Counted from the first letter of the stretch, positions 40,899 through 52,818 are shown. The stretch: 64,000 nucleotides of DNA from Nocardia panacis (GCF_003598715.1 NZ_QZFU01000010.1:124001-188000), one strand, 5' to 3'. Numbers and translations: made by a program. Notes: a model not told the origin generated them from the sequence alone.

Positions 40899-43175
40899 AT
40901 GGCGCAACTGGACTCGATGCCGACGCGGATCGAATCCGTACCGAAACCGGGACTCGCGCATCGCTGGGGAGCCTTCGTCGCCGCGCACTGGCGCACCGTT
41001 CTCGGCGGGTGGGCGGTACTGCTCGTCGCCTGCGCCGTCTGCGTGCCTGTACTCGAAAGTAGGCTGCGCGCACCGGATTTCACCGTCGATACGGCGGAAT
41101 CGGCACATGCGCGCCAGGTCCTGGCCGATCACTTCCCCACTATCGGCGCGGAACAGGATGTGGTGGTCTTCGACGGACACGGCCGCTCGGTGCGCACGCC
41201 GGAATACCAGGAGGCCGTGACGCGCGCCCTGACCGCGGTGCGCACCACACATGATGTCTCCGAGGTGCTCGGCCCTTTCGACGGCGGCCCCATCAACCTC
41301 ATTGCCGCCGACCAGAGTTCGGCCATCGCCATTGTCAGCCTCGTCGGCACCGAAACCCGCCGCGGCGCGATCGCCGACGAGATCACCGGCAAGTTGCGTC
41401 GAATCAGTTCCAGCACGATATATATCGGCCTCACGGGACACTCCCCGCAGCAGAACGACCAGATCCGGGTCGGCGTCGAGGATACGACGCAGGCCGAGGC
41501 CATCGGCCTGCCGGTGGCGCTGCTACTGCTGGTGCTGGCCATGGGCGCGCTGGTAGCGGCGGCCGTGCCGGTGGGTATGGCCGTGGCCGGGATCGCGGGC
41601 GCGTACGGACTGATCTTCCTGCTGTCGACGCTGCTGCATTTCGACACGCTGGTGCTGGCCGTAGCCACCATGATCGGCACCGGCGTCGGCATCGACTACT
41701 CGATGTTCCTGGTCAGCCGATTCCGAGAGGAGCTGGCGCACACCGGGATCGAGGACCGACGCGCCGGGGTGCGCAGGGCCGTCGCGGTGACCGTCGACAC
41801 CACCGGCCGCAATATCCTCGCCTCCGGCCTGATCGTCATGATCTCGCTGGGCGCGCTGTTCGTGGTGCGGGTGCCCATCTTCCGCGCCGTGGCGGGCGGG
41901 GTGGCCGCCGCCGTCGCGGCCGCGCTACTGATCTCGCTCACGCTGCTGCCCGCCGTGCTGGCCGGTCTCGGCCACCGGATCAATGCCGGATCGCTCCCCG
42001 CCCGCTTCCAGCCACCGGATACCCGCGCCGTACGCGGCGAAAGTCGCTGGGAGCGCTGGGCCGCGACGATCATGCGGCGACCGGTCGTCTTCGCCTGCGC
42101 GGCACTAGGAGTGCTCGTGTTGTCCGCGCTGCCGCTGGCCGGGATGAAGTTCGGCTTGGACGCCGGTGTACAGGCATTGGCCGAACAGCCTTCGGGGCGC
42201 GCCACGCAGGTCATCGAGCAGAAGTTCGCCAGTGGACTGCTCGCCCCGCTGCAGATCGTGGGGACCACCCGCGCGGACGGACCGCTCGACGCCGAGCAGG
42301 CGCGGCGCACTCGGGAATTCTTCGCCAAGATCGGCGATGACCACCGCATCGCACAGGTGCTTCCGGAAACGGTCGAAGGTCGCGCGGTGGCAACCGTGAT
42401 TCTGCGCATCCCCTTCGATTCGACCGATGCCACCGATCTGGTGAAATCCCTGCGGGCCGACGCGCGAAAAATCGGCGAATCGGACGGACCGGTGCTGCGG
42501 ATCGGCGGCGCGACGGCGGAATACGTGGATTTCGGCAATGAGATCACCGACCGATCCGCATTGGTGTTCGGCCTGGTACTGGCCGCCTCGTTCATATTCC
42601 TCATCATTGTCTTCCGCAGTGTGCTGCTGCCGATCGAGGCCATTCTCATGAATATGTTCGCCATTGCGGCGGCCATGGGAATCACCGTCGCGATATTCCA
42701 ATGGGGGCTCGGCGAGAATATTCTCGATTTCCACAGCAGGGGTTTTGTCCAGGTGTTTCTGCCGACCGTCGTCTTCGCCGTACTGTTCGGTCTGTCCATG
42801 GATTACGAGGTATTTCTCATCGGTCGCGTCAAAGAGATCTGGGATCGCGATGGAGACAATGAGAGCGCGGTGGCGGCGGGCCTGGCCCACACCGCGCGCC
42901 CGATCAGCACCGCGGCCGCCATCATGGTGGTGGTCTTCGGCAGTTTCGTGACCGCACATGTGTTGGAGGACAAGCAGATCGGCTTCTCCCTCGCGGTCGC
43001 GGTCGCCATCGACGCGATAGTGGTCCGACTCATCCTGGTCCCCGCGCTGATGCGACTGTTCGGCCGCTGGAACTGGTGGCTGCCCAGCATCTCCGGAAAG
43101 CGGTTTCCGGTGCGCCGACGCAGAGTTAACCGAAAAGTCTTCTTGCTGAAACCCGAAAAAGCCGATCGCATGTGA
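40899..43175 (+). CDS. MMPL-family (RND-type) membrane transporter
   Basis: A 758-residue protein with the MMPL layout: one N-terminal membrane helix (about 36-56), a periplasmic domain, a block of helices (about 205-360) containing 'GTGVGIDYSMFLVSRFREEL', a second periplasmic domain, and a second helix block (about 550-740) with 'VVFAVLFGLSMDYEVFLIGR'. The paired GxxxDY/MDY segments are the proton-relay signature. MMPL proteins export lipids, siderophores or drugs in mycolic-acid bacteria. ATG 40899 has GTGGGAG upstream; the open frame from 40758 overlaps tetR and is unlikely. The divergent TetR is its probable regulator. Confidence 0.9.
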   Translation: MAQLDSMPTRIESVPKPGLAHRWGAFVAAHWRTVLGGWAVLLVACAVCVPVLESRLRAPDFTVDTAESAHARQVLADHFPTIGAEQDVVVFDGHGRSVRTPEYQEAVTRALTAVRTTHDVSEVLGPFDGGPINLIAADQSSAIAIVSLVGTETRRGAIADEITGKLRRISSSTIYIGLTGHSPQQNDQIRVGVEDTTQAEAIGLPVALLLLVLAMGALVAAAVPVGMAVAGIAGAYGLIFLLSTLLHFDTLVLAVATMIGTGVGIDYSMFLVSRFREELAHTGIEDRRAGVRRAVAVTVDTTGRNILASGLIVMISLGALFVVRVPIFRAVAGGVAAAVAAALLISLTLLPAVLAGLGHRINAGSLPARFQPPDTRAVRGESRWERWAATIMRRPVVFACAALGVLVLSALPLAGMKFGLDAGVQALAEQPSGRATQVIEQKFASGLLAPLQIVGTTRADGPLDAEQARRTREFFAKIGDDHRIAQVLPETVEGRAVATVILRIPFDSTDATDLVKSLRADARKIGESDGPVLRIGGATAEYVDFGNEITDRSALVFGLVLAASFIFLIIVFRSVLLPIEAILMNMFAIAAAMGITVAIFQWGLGENILDFHSRGFVQVFLPTVVFAVLFGLSMDYEVFLIGRVKEIWDRDGDNESAVAAGLAHTARPISTAAAIMVVVFGSFVTAHVLEDKQIGFSLAVAVAIDAIVVRLILVPALMRLFGRWNWWLPSISGKRFPVRRRRVNRKVFLLKPEKADRM

Positions 43176-43433
43176 CCGCGTTCACAATGTCGATCGTTCG
43201 TTGTGCAGCAGATTTCCGATATCCTGTTCGACCCCGATACGTAAAGTGACGTTTCCTGGCGGGACCGTAATCATCATGCAATAATTCTTTACGACAGCGA
43301 GCCGCGTGCGATCCGGTCCACCGGGGTGCCCACGCACGCACGAGCTCGGTCACACATCGATCTCGCTACGAGATACGACCAGGGGCGTGTGCGGGAATTC
43401 AGTAGGCACGCCCCGCACAGGGGTGATTTAGGC

Positions 43434-44351
43434 ATGAAGGAACAGATAGCCGACACCGGGGTCTTCGATTATCGCGGCACACTCGGCTGTGCCATCCCCA
43501 TTTCCGGCGACGGCGTCTCGGGCGAGATCGTCGAGATTCCGATAGACGCGGTCGAGAGCAGCGAGTTCCTGCGGGTGCGCGCGGTGGACAGCGGACATAC
43601 CCAGTTGCTCGCGCAGTCGCTGCAGACGCTGCCGCCGATCGTGGTGCACCGCGACAGCATGCACGTCATCGACGGACTGCACCGCCTCGCGGCCGCGAGA
43701 TCCAAAGGACTGCGCACCATTCCGGTGCGCTACTTCGACGGGTCGGCCGAGGCGGCGTTCGTTCTGGCAGTGCAGTCGAATATCGCGCACGGTCTGCCAC
43801 TGTCGCTGAAGGATCGCAAGGTGGCCTCGCTGCGCATCATGCTCATGTATCCGACCTGGTCCGATCGCCGAATCGGGGTGATCACCGGCCTCGATCACAA
43901 GACCGTCGGCGCCATCCGACGACGCGCGGCTGGGGAAATTCCCCAGACGCCTGCGCGTTTGGGGCGCGACGGCAGGGTCCGCCGACTGCGCGAACCCGCC
44001 GCGCCACGCGCCGAGACCGCGCGGCCGAGGACGTTGCGCGGGCACGCCGCGGTGGTGCGCGCGGTCTCCCCCAGCACGCAGCCCGCCGCGGCCACCCTCA
44101 TCGACCGACTGCGCCGCGACCCGTCGCTGCGCCTGTCGGAGACCGGCCGCCAATTGCTGCGCTGGCTCGACGCCGCACCGCGCACCAAGGCCGAGTCGGT
44201 GGAGTTGGCCGGGCAGCTGCCCGAGCACTGCCTCAACCTCATTCACGAAATGGCGCGGCAGAACGCGCAGCACTGGCAGGGCTTCGCGGCCATGATCGGC
44301 GACCGCCTCGACGCCCGCGTCGGGGTCATCGCCCCGGCCGCCAACTCCTGA
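43434..44351 (+). CDS. StrR-like ParB-domain transcriptional regulator
   Basis: A 305-residue protein. Residues about 25-115 form a ParB/Srx-like domain ('EIPIDAVESSEFLRVRAVDSGHTQLLAQSLQTLPPIVV' in pieces, then 'HVIDGLHRLAAARSKG'), followed by a helix-turn-helix-like region 'WSDRRIGVITGLDHKTVGAIRRR' near 143-165. This is the build of StrR-type pathway activators of antibiotic clusters, not of chromosome-partition ParB. ATG 43434 is chosen over the in-frame ATG 43326. It stands alone with its own terminator, upstream of the putative biosynthetic operon, which it probably controls (inference). Confidence 0.82.
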   Translation: MKEQIADTGVFDYRGTLGCAIPISGDGVSGEIVEIPIDAVESSEFLRVRAVDSGHTQLLAQSLQTLPPIVVHRDSMHVIDGLHRLAAARSKGLRTIPVRYFDGSAEAAFVLAVQSNIAHGLPLSLKDRKVASLRIMLMYPTWSDRRIGVITGLDHKTVGAIRRRAAGEIPQTPARLGRDGRVRRLREPAAPRAETARPRTLRGHAAVVRAVSPSTQPAAATLIDRLRRDPSLRLSETGRQLLRWLDAAPRTKAESVELAGQLPEHCLNLIHEMARQNAQHWQGFAAMIGDRLDARVGVIAPAANS

Positions 44352-44362
44352 ATTCTCGCTGA

Positions 44363-44392
44363 AAAGCGCGCCGGATCGGTCCGGCGCGCTTT
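44363..44392 (+). terminator. Terminator after the StrR-like gene
   Basis: A perfect 13-bp stem AAAGCGCGCCGGA around a 4-base TCGG loop, ending in TTT. It separates the regulator transcript from the downstream operon. Confidence 0.88.
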
Positions 44393-44590
44393 CCGACATG
44401 CACCGGACCGCATTCGTGCGGCCCGGAATAAGACGTGCGCGGAACAATTCATATCACGCGTCATCGAATTGGGGTCACAGAGCGGACATATAACACCAAT
44501 CGGTCATTCTACCGGCGCACATTGACGCTTTCGCGGGGTGTACTGAACGATTGACCGAGGGCGCACAGGCCCTGGATTGGAGCTGATCCG

Positions 44591-45655
44591 ATGTCATCGT
44601 CGAACGAAAAGAGCACCAGGATCGAGTCGATCGGAACCTATCTTCCGACCACCTCCGTCTCGACCGACGAGCTGCTCGCGCAAATCAATTCCAGAAAGGC
44701 GCCGCCAATCGAGGCACTTACCGGAGTTGCAAACAGAAGGGTTTACGACCGGTCCGCCGAGTCGTACGAGGATTCCTATGTTCTCGCCGTGAAAGCCGCC
44801 AATTCGGCCCTGGCGAATTCCCGCTACCGCGCCGCCGATATCGATGTGGTGATCTCCACCTCGATCACCCGCCGACGCGGATCCGACCGATTCGGCATCG
44901 AACCGACCCTGGCCGCGGCCATCGCCGAGGGGATCGGCGCGCACCGGGCCGCCGCCTTCGACCTCGGCAACGCCTGCGCGGGCATGGTCACCGGAGTCAT
45001 GGTGCTGGACCGCATGATTCGCCAGGGCCGCGCCCGCGTCGGACTGGTGGTCAGCGGGGAGCAGATCACCCCGATCGCCGAGACGGCGGTCCGCGAGATC
45101 GCCGAACAGTACGATCCGCAGTTCGCCTCGCTCTCGGTCGGCGACGCGGGCGCGGGCGTGATCATCGATACCGCCACCGACGACGCCGATGTCATCGACT
45201 ATGTCGAATTGATGACCTCCGCCGGCTACGCGGAATTCTGCTTCGGCATGCCGAGCGACCGCACCGAGGGTGTGGCCATGTACACCGACAACAAATCCAT
45301 GCACACCGAGGAGCGCTACCTCCAGGGCGTCACCTGGTATCTGGATTTCCTCCGCAACCGCGGCACCCGCATCGAGGAGGAGAAATTCGACTTCATTATT
45401 CACCATCAATTCAGCAGTCGGGCGCTGGACTATATCAACGCACTGCTGGAACGCGAATCCGGCGTCCCGGCGCCGACCAGCCTGACCGTCATGGAGGAAT
45501 TCGGCAACACCGCCTCCACCTCGCATTTCGTCGCGCTGCACGAACACATTCGACGCGGCACCATCGCGCCCGGCGCGAAAATCCTGATCATTCCATCCGC
45601 CTCCGGCATGGTGTACGGCCACATGTCGGTGCGGGTCTCGGCACTGGGAAGTTGA
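44591..45655 (+). CDS. KAS III-like 3-oxoacyl-ACP synthase
   Basis: A 354-residue thiolase-fold condensing enzyme of the FabH/KAS III type. The catalytic residues are all present: Cys129 in 'FDLGNACAGMVTG', His272 in 'IIHHQFSSRALDY' and Asn306 in 'EFGNTASTSHF'. KAS III enzymes join an acyl-CoA starter to malonyl-ACP, or in specialised clusters carry out related acyl transfers. The gene opens a run of six closely spaced genes and is followed after one base by the degenerate paralogue, so the two may form a heterodimer (inference). GGAG lies about 10 bases before the ATG. Confidence 0.85.
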   Translation: MSSSNEKSTRIESIGTYLPTTSVSTDELLAQINSRKAPPIEALTGVANRRVYDRSAESYEDSYVLAVKAANSALANSRYRAADIDVVISTSITRRRGSDRFGIEPTLAAAIAEGIGAHRAAAFDLGNACAGMVTGVMVLDRMIRQGRARVGLVVSGEQITPIAETAVREIAEQYDPQFASLSVGDAGAGVIIDTATDDADVIDYVELMTSAGYAEFCFGMPSDRTEGVAMYTDNKSMHTEERYLQGVTWYLDFLRNRGTRIEEEKFDFIIHHQFSSRALDYINALLERESGVPAPTSLTVMEEFGNTASTSHFVALHEHIRRGTIAPGAKILIIPSASGMVYGHMSVRVSALGS

Positions 45656-45656
45656 T

Positions 45657-46610
45657 ATGCCTGTCTCGATAGTCGCCTCGGCGGTGGTCCGCGAACCGGA
45701 GGCGGCCGGATCCATCGACCGCGCCACCCTCGCGGTGCGCCGCTGCCTGGCGGCCGCGGATCTGGCGCCCGACGCGGTGGATCTGCTGATCAATACCGGC
45801 GTCTACCGCGACGACAACCTGATGGAACCCGCTATCGCCGCGCTGGTGCAGAAGAAGACCGAGATCAACCTGTCCTACACCGGCCAACCCGCGCCCGCCC
45901 TGTCCTTCGACCTGATGAACGGGCCGTGCGGCTTCCTCGACGCGATCGAGGTGCTGGAGACCAACTTCGGCGCCGCGGGGCGCGGCAGTGACGTCATGGC
46001 CGCGGAGCGCGGCAGTGGCATTAACGCCGCGGGGCGCGGCAGCGGCATTAACGCCGCGGGGCGCGGCACCGGCGTCATCGTCTCGGGAGACGGACACCCC
46101 GCCCGCGTCACGCCGACCGATGTCTATTTCCCCTATCAGGCCACGGCGGCGGCAGTGCTGGTCCGCCCGAGCGCCGACGGCGGATTCGGCCGCGTACACC
46201 GCGCGAGATCGGTTGCCCCGCAAAAGCCGATCGGCTACATCCCGCTCACCGCCATGGGTGGACGCGGGCGCGGCACCGTCGTGGTCACCCCGCCCGAGCA
46301 AGCCGCGCTGGAACGCGGTCTCGAGATCGCCATCGATGTCACGCGCCGCTGCCTCGACGCCGAGGGCCTCGATCCGGCCGCGGTGACCCTGCTCGCCGCC
46401 GACCCGTGCCCCGGTTTCGCCGAATCCGTCGCCACCGCCCTCGGCATCGACCGCCTGCACATCCCACTGACCGAGGGCAATCCGCACACCGCCGCCCTCC
46501 CCTTCGCCTATCGCGCCTGGCTCGACGCCGCCGAACCCACCGGGCAGGCGCTGTTCCTCGGTGCCGACGGCCATTCCGTCGCGAGCTGCGCCGCCTACCG
46601 ATTCGCTTGA
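45657..46610 (+). CDS. Degenerate KAS III-like protein with a four-copy internal repeat
   Basis: A 317-residue thiolase-fold protein. The N-terminal half keeps a nucleophile-like Cys91 in 'FDLMNGPCGFLDAIEVL', but the His of the KAS III HQxN motif appears replaced by 'AADPCPGFAES' and the Asn region reads 'EGNPHTAALPF'. It may act as an acyltransferase or non-catalytic partner of the preceding KAS III. Residues 106-141 are four tandem 9-residue units like AAGRGSGIN, encoded by 27-bp repeats, inserted shortly after the Cys helix. The start is ATG 45657, one base after the previous stop. Confidence 0.75.
   Translation: MPVSIVASAVVREPEAAGSIDRATLAVRRCLAAADLAPDAVDLLINTGVYRDDNLMEPAIAALVQKKTEINLSYTGQPAPALSFDLMNGPCGFLDAIEVLETNFGAAGRGSDVMAAERGSGINAAGRGSGINAAGRGTGVIVSGDGHPARVTPTDVYFPYQATAAAVLVRPSADGGFGRVHRARSVAPQKPIGYIPLTAMGGRGRGTVVVTPPEQAALERGLEIAIDVTRRCLDAEGLDPAAVTLLAADPCPGFAESVATALGIDRLHIPLTEGNPHTAALPFAYRAWLDAAEPTGQALFLGADGHSVASCAAYRFA
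45972..46079 (+). repeat. Four 27-bp in-frame tandem repeats in the KAS III-like gene
   Basis: Four adjacent 27-bp units beginning GCCGCGGxGCGCGGC, encoding AAGRGSDVM, AAERGSGIN, AAGRGSGIN and AAGRGTGVI. The two middle units differ by only a few bases, indicating recent expansion. Copy-number change would not break the frame. Confidence 0.88.
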
Positions 46611-46639
46611 ACCCCTTGATCTTTCAGGAGAGACACCCC

Positions 46640-49309
<2,670 letters not shown>

Positions 49310-49340
49310 GCCGCACCATTTTTCGAGGAGACGAGTCGAA

Positions 49341-50687
49341 ATGCTGATGGAGCGCATCGAATCCGACGACCGGCGCGCACTCGCCCCACCCGGCCCTCGC
49401 CTGCCGTGGCCGATCCAGACCGTGGTGTTCACCTGGTGGCGGCACCTGTGGGCCAAGAGCCTGCGCGAACGCTACGGCGATGTCATCTCGCTGGATATCT
49501 ACCCGTGGCGCAAGGTCATCCTGCTCTACGATCCCGCCCACATCGGGGCCATGTTCACCTCCCCACCCGCCAGATTCCATGCGGGCGAGGGCAATCGGGT
49601 GATGGCGCCGGTCATGGGCGAACGCTCGGTCTTCATGGCCGACGACGCCGAGCACCGGCGGCTGCGCAAACTGATGGCACCGCTGTTCGGCAAATCCGCC
49701 GTGCGCGGCTACCTGGACACGGTGCGCGAACTGACCGAGCGCGAGGTCGAAAGCTGGCCCGTGGCCGCATCATTCGAAAGCCACCACCGGATGCGCGAGT
49801 TGACCCTCGACATCATGTCGCGGGTCACCTTCGGCCTCACCGACGGCCCGCGCCTGCATCGGCTGCGCGAACAACTCGGGCGACTGCTGAATATGGACCT
49901 CGCGGTGCTCATGGGACTCAATGTGCCCGCCGCGCGTCGCTACGGGCCGTGGCGGCGCGCGCTGGAACTGCTCGGCCGTATCGATGCCCTCATCTACGAG
50001 ACCATCGACGAACGCAGGAACGCACCGGATCTCGCGCAGCGCGGCGATGTGCTGTCGCGACTGCTCGCGGCAGGTGACGGCCCGGAGCGACTCAGCGCCA
50101 AGGAAATCCGCGACCAGGTGATCACCCTGCTCATCGCGGGCCACGAGACCACCGCCACCGGATTGGCCTGGGCGCTGCACGAATTGGCGCGCAACCCGAA
50201 GGTCGCGCGCGACGCGGCGCGGGCCGCGCTCACCGACGACACCGCCTACCTCGAGGCGGTGGTGAAGGAATCGCTGCGGCAGCATCCGGTGATCTTCGAG
50301 GTCACCTGGACGCTGACCGAGGACGTCGAACTCGCCGGCTACCGCCTGCCCAGAGGCGCGACCCTCATGCCGATGATCGGCATCGTGCAGAACGATCCGG
50401 CCAACCATCCCGAACCCGATCGGTTCCGGCCGGAACGCTTTCTCGGCGGGGAGATTCCACCGTCGACCTGGATTCCGTTCGGCGGCGGCGCGCGCCGCTG
50501 CGTCGGGGCGAATTTCGCCATGATGGAGGCCACCGAGGTGCTGCGGGTGCTGCTGTCGCGGCGCACCATCACCACCGATCGGCGGCGACCCGAGGCGGCC
50601 AGTTCCAAACATGTCGCCTTCGCACCCGCCGGTGGGGCACGCATCAGCGCACCGCCGCTGTCCGAGATCGACCGGGTGCCGCGATGA
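49341..50687 (+). CDS. Cytochrome P450 of the putative biosynthetic cluster
   Basis: A 448-residue P450 with I-helix 'IAGHETTATG', ExxR in 'KESLRQHP' and haem loop 'FGGGARRCVGANFAMMEA'. Its N-terminus 'PPGPRLPWPIQTVVFTWWRHLW' resembles CYP110/CYP138-like bacterial P450s often found in natural-product and lipid pathways. ATG 49341 follows GAGGAG by ten bases. The stop overlaps the SDR gene (ATGA at 50684-50687). It probably hydroxylates or desaturates the cluster product; the substrate is unknown. Confidence 0.87.
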   Translation: MLMERIESDDRRALAPPGPRLPWPIQTVVFTWWRHLWAKSLRERYGDVISLDIYPWRKVILLYDPAHIGAMFTSPPARFHAGEGNRVMAPVMGERSVFMADDAEHRRLRKLMAPLFGKSAVRGYLDTVRELTEREVESWPVAASFESHHRMRELTLDIMSRVTFGLTDGPRLHRLREQLGRLLNMDLAVLMGLNVPAARRYGPWRRALELLGRIDALIYETIDERRNAPDLAQRGDVLSRLLAAGDGPERLSAKEIRDQVITLLIAGHETTATGLAWALHELARNPKVARDAARAALTDDTAYLEAVVKESLRQHPVIFEVTWTLTEDVELAGYRLPRGATLMPMIGIVQNDPANHPEPDRFRPERFLGGEIPPSTWIPFGGGARRCVGANFAMMEATEVLRVLLSRRTITTDRRRPEAASSKHVAFAPAGGARISAPPLSEIDRVPR

Positions 50688-51544
50688 CCGGCTATCTCGA
50701 CCGGACAGCGGTCATCACCGGCGCCGGATCCGGTATCGGACAGGCGCTGGCGCGGCGGCTCGCGGCGGCGGGCGCGCGGCTGGCACTGTCCGATATCGAC
50801 GAGATCGGATTGGCCGAAACCGTCCGGCAGGCAAAGGTTTTGGGCGCGCAGGTACGCAGCGACGTCGTCGACGTGCGCGATTCGGTCCGAATGGCGAACT
50901 ACGCCCAGACGATTCGCGCCCAATTCGGCACCGTGCATCTGATGTTCAACAATGCGGGCACCACCTTCGCCGGATCGGTCGAGGAGACCGAACTCGCCGA
51001 CTTCGAACGCGTGCTGGCGGTGAACTTCTGGGGTGTGGTCAATGGGACCAAGGCATTCCTGCCGCATCTCATCGCCTCCGGCGACGGACACCTGGTCAAT
51101 GTGTCCAGCGTCTTCGGTCTGGTCGGGTTTCCGGGCCAGGGCGCCTACAGCGCCTCGAAATTCGCGGTGCGCGGGTTCACCGAGGCGCTGCGCATGGAAC
51201 TGCGCGCCGCGCATCGCCCCGTGCGGGTCACCTGTGTGATTCCGGGCGGGGTGAAGACGGGCATCGTGCGGAATTCGCACGCGGCCAAGGGCATCGACCT
51301 CTCCGCGCTGGTCGAGTCCTTCGACCGCGATCCCGGCGTGACCGCCGACACCGCGGCCCGCGTCATCCTCGACGGTGTCCGGGCCGGGCGCGCTCAAGTA
51401 CTCGTCGGCCGCGACGCGCTGGTCCTCGAACTGGGCCGTCGACTGCTCGGAACCGGATACCAGCGCATCGTCGGCCCCATCGGCGCGCGCTGGCTCGAAC
51501 AAGTGCGCGCACCGCGCCGGGACCTACTACGGGAGCCGAAATGA
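50684..51544 (+). CDS. Short-chain dehydrogenase/reductase
   Basis: A 286-residue classical SDR: cofactor loop 'VITGAGSGIGQALARRL' (residues 10-26), 'NNAGTTFAGSVEE', Ser near 'VNVSSVFGLVGFPG' and the catalytic pair in 'YSASKFAVRGF'. 'LSDIDE' after the second strand favours NAD(H) through its acidic residue. It is coupled by 4-bp overlaps on both sides (P450 upstream, SCP2-like gene downstream), so it certainly belongs to the same transcript. It would reduce a ketone or oxidise an alcohol in the pathway. Confidence 0.88.
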   Translation: MTGYLDRTAVITGAGSGIGQALARRLAAAGARLALSDIDEIGLAETVRQAKVLGAQVRSDVVDVRDSVRMANYAQTIRAQFGTVHLMFNNAGTTFAGSVEETELADFERVLAVNFWGVVNGTKAFLPHLIASGDGHLVNVSSVFGLVGFPGQGAYSASKFAVRGFTEALRMELRAAHRPVRVTCVIPGGVKTGIVRNSHAAKGIDLSALVESFDRDPGVTADTAARVILDGVRAGRAQVLVGRDALVLELGRRLLGTGYQRIVGPIGARWLEQVRAPRRDLLREPK

Positions 51545-51954
51545 GCCCGGAAATCACCGAAGCGGAGTTCGTCTCCTACGTCAGCGCCGCCACCGACAGC
51601 GAATTGGCCGCCCTCATGGCCGATCCCGACCAACGCCGCACCATTCTCGATCGCATCTTCGAACTCTGGTGCGCCGGAATCGATACCAACAAGACCCGCA
51701 AGGTCGAGGCCATCATCCGCTGGATCATCGGCACCCCGCCCGACACCTGGGATATGCACATCTGCCGCGGCGCCTGCACCGCCATCCACGGCCCCGGCGG
51801 CCTGCGCGCCGACACCACCATCACCGTCGACGACGTGGCCTTCCTGCGCGTCATCACCCGCCAGGCAGGCGGCCTGCAACTGCTCGCCACCGGCCGAATG
51901 ATCGTCAAAGGCAGTATGTCCACCGCCCTGCGCATGGACGGCTGGTTCCGCTGA
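51541..51954 (+). CDS. SCP2-like sterol/lipid-binding protein
   Basis: A 137-residue protein whose C-terminal half ('ADTTITVDDVAFLRVITRQ' followed by 'LLATGRMIVKGSMSTALRM') has the SCP2 pattern of a hydrophobic lipid-binding tunnel protein. The helical N-terminal extension is longer than usual. ATG 51541 overlaps the SDR stop. As the last gene of the operon it may carry or present the hydrophobic intermediate to the P450, SDR or aminotransferase (inference). A strong hairpin follows the stop. Confidence 0.75.
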   Translation: MSPEITEAEFVSYVSAATDSELAALMADPDQRRTILDRIFELWCAGIDTNKTRKVEAIIRWIIGTPPDTWDMHICRGACTAIHGPGGLRADTTITVDDVAFLRVITRQAGGLQLLATGRMIVKGSMSTALRMDGWFR

Positions 51955-51966
51955 ATCCGTAGCGCC

Positions 51967-52000
51967 GCAGCCCATCCGGTCGCGAAACCGGATGGGCTGC
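51967..52000. terminator. Bidirectional terminator closing the biosynthetic operon
   Basis: A perfect 14-bp stem GCAGCCCATCCGGT with a 6-base loop, 12 bases after the SCP2-like stop and directly beside the stop of the convergent GntR gene. Confidence 0.88.
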
Positions 52001-52753
52001 TCACGCCTCGAAGGTTCCTTCGAGTCTGCTGCGGGATCCGGGATGCAGCAGGCGGGCAGAGCTGACCAGGCCCTTGGCGGACCAGGTGCGGCGGCGGATC
52101 TGCAGGCAGGGTTCGGTGCGGCGGATGCGGAGGAGTCTGGCCTCCTCCGGATTGGCCTGCACTGCTTCCACCACGTGCTCGCCGCGCACCAAGGGGGCTA
52201 CCGCGCTCAAGTAGCGGTTGGGGGTGACGGTGGTGAAATCCTGGGCGAGATAGTCGGGGACGATCACCGGGTCGACGAAGCGGTCCTCCAACTGGATCGG
52301 CACATCGTCGTCGAAATGCACCAGCACCGAATGGAAGACGTGATCGGCGGACCAGTCGGCCGGCAGGGGATGTTCCGCCAGAGGCTCGCGACGCAGCAGG
52401 ACCACGCCCATGCGATGACGGTGGCCGCGGCGCTGGATCTCGTCGGCGATATTGCGCACCTCGAACAGCGGGGCCGCCACCTTCGCGGGGGCGACGAAAG
52501 TGCCGACGCCCATATTGCGCACCACCACACCCGCGGCGGCCAGCTCGCGCAAAGCTCGATTGATCGTCATCCGGGAGATACCGAGTTCGCGCACCAACTG
52601 GTGTTCGGAGGGCAGTTGGTCGCCCGCGACCCAGCGTCCCGCGCCGATCTGCGCGCGAATCAGCGTCTTTATCCGCTCGTAGGCGGGCGCGGAACGCGGT
52701 TCGGCGGCGGCGTACAGCTCCCGCAGATCCACATCGTCCACCACACCGGCCAT
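52001..52753 (-). CDS. GntR-family regulator, HutC subfamily
   Basis: A 250-residue regulator with a GntR winged helix (about 20-90: 'YERIKTLIRAQIGAGRWVAGDQLPSE', 'ISRMTINRALRELAAAGVVV') and a UTRA/HutC effector domain ('HRMGVVLLRREPLAEHPLP', 'QLEDRFVDPVIVPDYLAQDF', 'EPCLQIRRRTWS'). HutC proteins control histidine and related nitrogen-compound use by binding pathway intermediates. It is divergent from an NCS1 permease, with a perfect palindrome in the shared promoter, so it most likely regulates that transporter. ATG 52753 is preferred; the upstream extension is not GntR-like. Confidence 0.88.
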   Translation of the reverse strand: MAGVVDDVDLRELYAAAEPRSAPAYERIKTLIRAQIGAGRWVAGDQLPSEHQLVRELGISRMTINRALRELAAAGVVVRNMGVGTFVAPAKVAAPLFEVRNIADEIQRRGHRHRMGVVLLRREPLAEHPLPADWSADHVFHSVLVHFDDDVPIQLEDRFVDPVIVPDYLAQDFTTVTPNRYLSAVAPLVRGEHVVEAVQANPEEARLLRIRRTEPCLQIRRRTWSAKGLVSSARLLHPGSRSRLEGTFEA

Positions 52754-52789
52754 TGCCGCGCCTCCCTCGGTCCAGGCACAGCCTAGCCG

Positions 52790-52818
52790 TTGACACGAAC
52801 CTGTATATACAGGAATAT
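52790..52818 (+). promoter_or_regulatory. Permease promoter with embedded HutC-type operator
   Basis: A consensus -35 TTGACA (52790-52795) is followed by the perfect palindrome CCTGTATATACAGG (52800-52813), which lies where the spacer should be; a weak -10 (GAATAT) would follow at 52813-52818. HutC-type regulators favour TGTATATACA-like sites, so binding here would block polymerase directly. Confidence 0.65.

Noticed and set aside
43240-43293. CGTAAAG...CTTTACG inverted repeat upstream of the StrR-like gene
   Set aside because: The arms are only 7 bp with a spacer of about 40 bp, easily chance in this AT-richer patch.
43434-44351. Chromosome-partition ParB with parS sites
   Set aside because: There is no parA neighbour and no parS-like sequence nearby; the size and context fit a StrR-type regulator.
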